From an uncultured Bacteroidales bacterium (GTDB lineage: Bacteria > Bacteroidota > Bacteroidia > Bacteroidales > UBA932): 7,064 bases of DNA. Location: assembly GCA_946415795.1 (NCBI GenBank), contig CAMKTW010000089.1, forward strand, positions 1-7,064, written 5' to 3'. The notes under the pieces were generated by a model. The model was given only the letters and a program-made list of their open reading frames with translations, was not told the DNA's origin and searched no databases. Below are positions 6,922-7,064 of the stretch, one piece after another. Within the stretch, counting starts at the first letter, position 1. Each line of letters begins with the position of its first letter. The translations under genes and the position numbers were made by a program.

Positions 6922-7064
6922 ATGGAAAAGACTTACCTTGACGTTGCCAAAAGCTGGCTTGGCGATAGTTTTGACGCTGCTACCCGCGCCGAGGTCGCAG
7001 AACTCATAAAGGGCGACCCCAAAGAGCTGGAAGACCGTTTCTACCGCACCCTGGAGTTCGGTAC
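6922..7064 (+). CDS. Phosphohexomutase (phosphoglucomutase/phosphomannomutase), N-terminal fragment
   Basis: Only the first 47 complete codons lie in the window and the frame is open to the right edge. The N-terminus (MEKTYLDVAKSWLGDSFDAA...) has the helical lead-in of Bacteroidota phospho-sugar mutases: a WL pair, a short acidic helix, then DPKELEDRFYRTLEFGT (32-48), which in the family continues into the substrate loop FGTGGLRG. The catalytic serine loop is beyond the edge. The enzyme would interconvert hexose 1- and 6-phosphates for glycogen, cell-wall or capsule precursors; whether it prefers glucose or mannose cannot be said from this part. It starts 18 bases after the peptidase stop with no terminator between, so it may be the fifth gene of the cluster. 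The upstream bases are A/T-rich with no Shine-Dalgarno match. Confidence 0.85.
   Translation, partial: MEKTYLDVAKSWLGDSFDAATRAEVAELIKGDPKELEDRFYRTLEFG

Overview
The window looks like chromosomal DNA from a member of the Bacteroidota, probably of the order Bacteroidales. Four things point there: a stand-alone RecD-like helicase of a type common in that phylum, a secreted dipeptidyl peptidase IV (S9B), an ECF sigma factor followed by a single-pass membrane protein, and a TAnnTTTG-type promoter element with almost no Shine-Dalgarno signals. GC content looks moderately high by eye (not counted), which could fit an Alistipes-like lineage; the genus is a guess.

Layout. Positions 1-1106 are read leftwards. 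An ECF sigma factor gene (597-1106) is followed, with an 11-base overlap, by a single-pass membrane protein that runs off the left edge (1-607, 202 codons visible) and is best read as its anti-sigma factor. A 66-base divergent intergenic region (1107-1172) separates this pair from a rightward cluster. The cluster holds a two-transmembrane HAMP-containing protein with no output domain (1173-2018), a TrkH-type potassium transporter subunit (2025-3467), a RecD-like SF1 helicase (3471-4889), a secreted dipeptidyl peptidase IV (4897-6903), and the start of a phosphohexomutase (6922-7064, runs off the right edge). The gaps are 6, 3, 7 and 18 bases and no terminator-like hairpin is seen, so the five genes are probably transcribed together. 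There is no gene-free stretch longer than 66 bases.

How the genes fit together. The sigma and membrane-protein pair forms a plausible envelope-signalling module that could also act on the divergent promoter. The HAMP protein and TrkH are translationally close and both in the inner membrane, so the HAMP protein may sense something for, or modulate, potassium uptake; this is inference. The helicase, peptidase and mutase look like housekeeping genes in the same transcript without an obvious shared pathway. No mobile element, CRISPR array, tRNA or rRNA was seen. No clear new system is present; the HAMP protein without an output domain beside trkH is the item most worth a second look.
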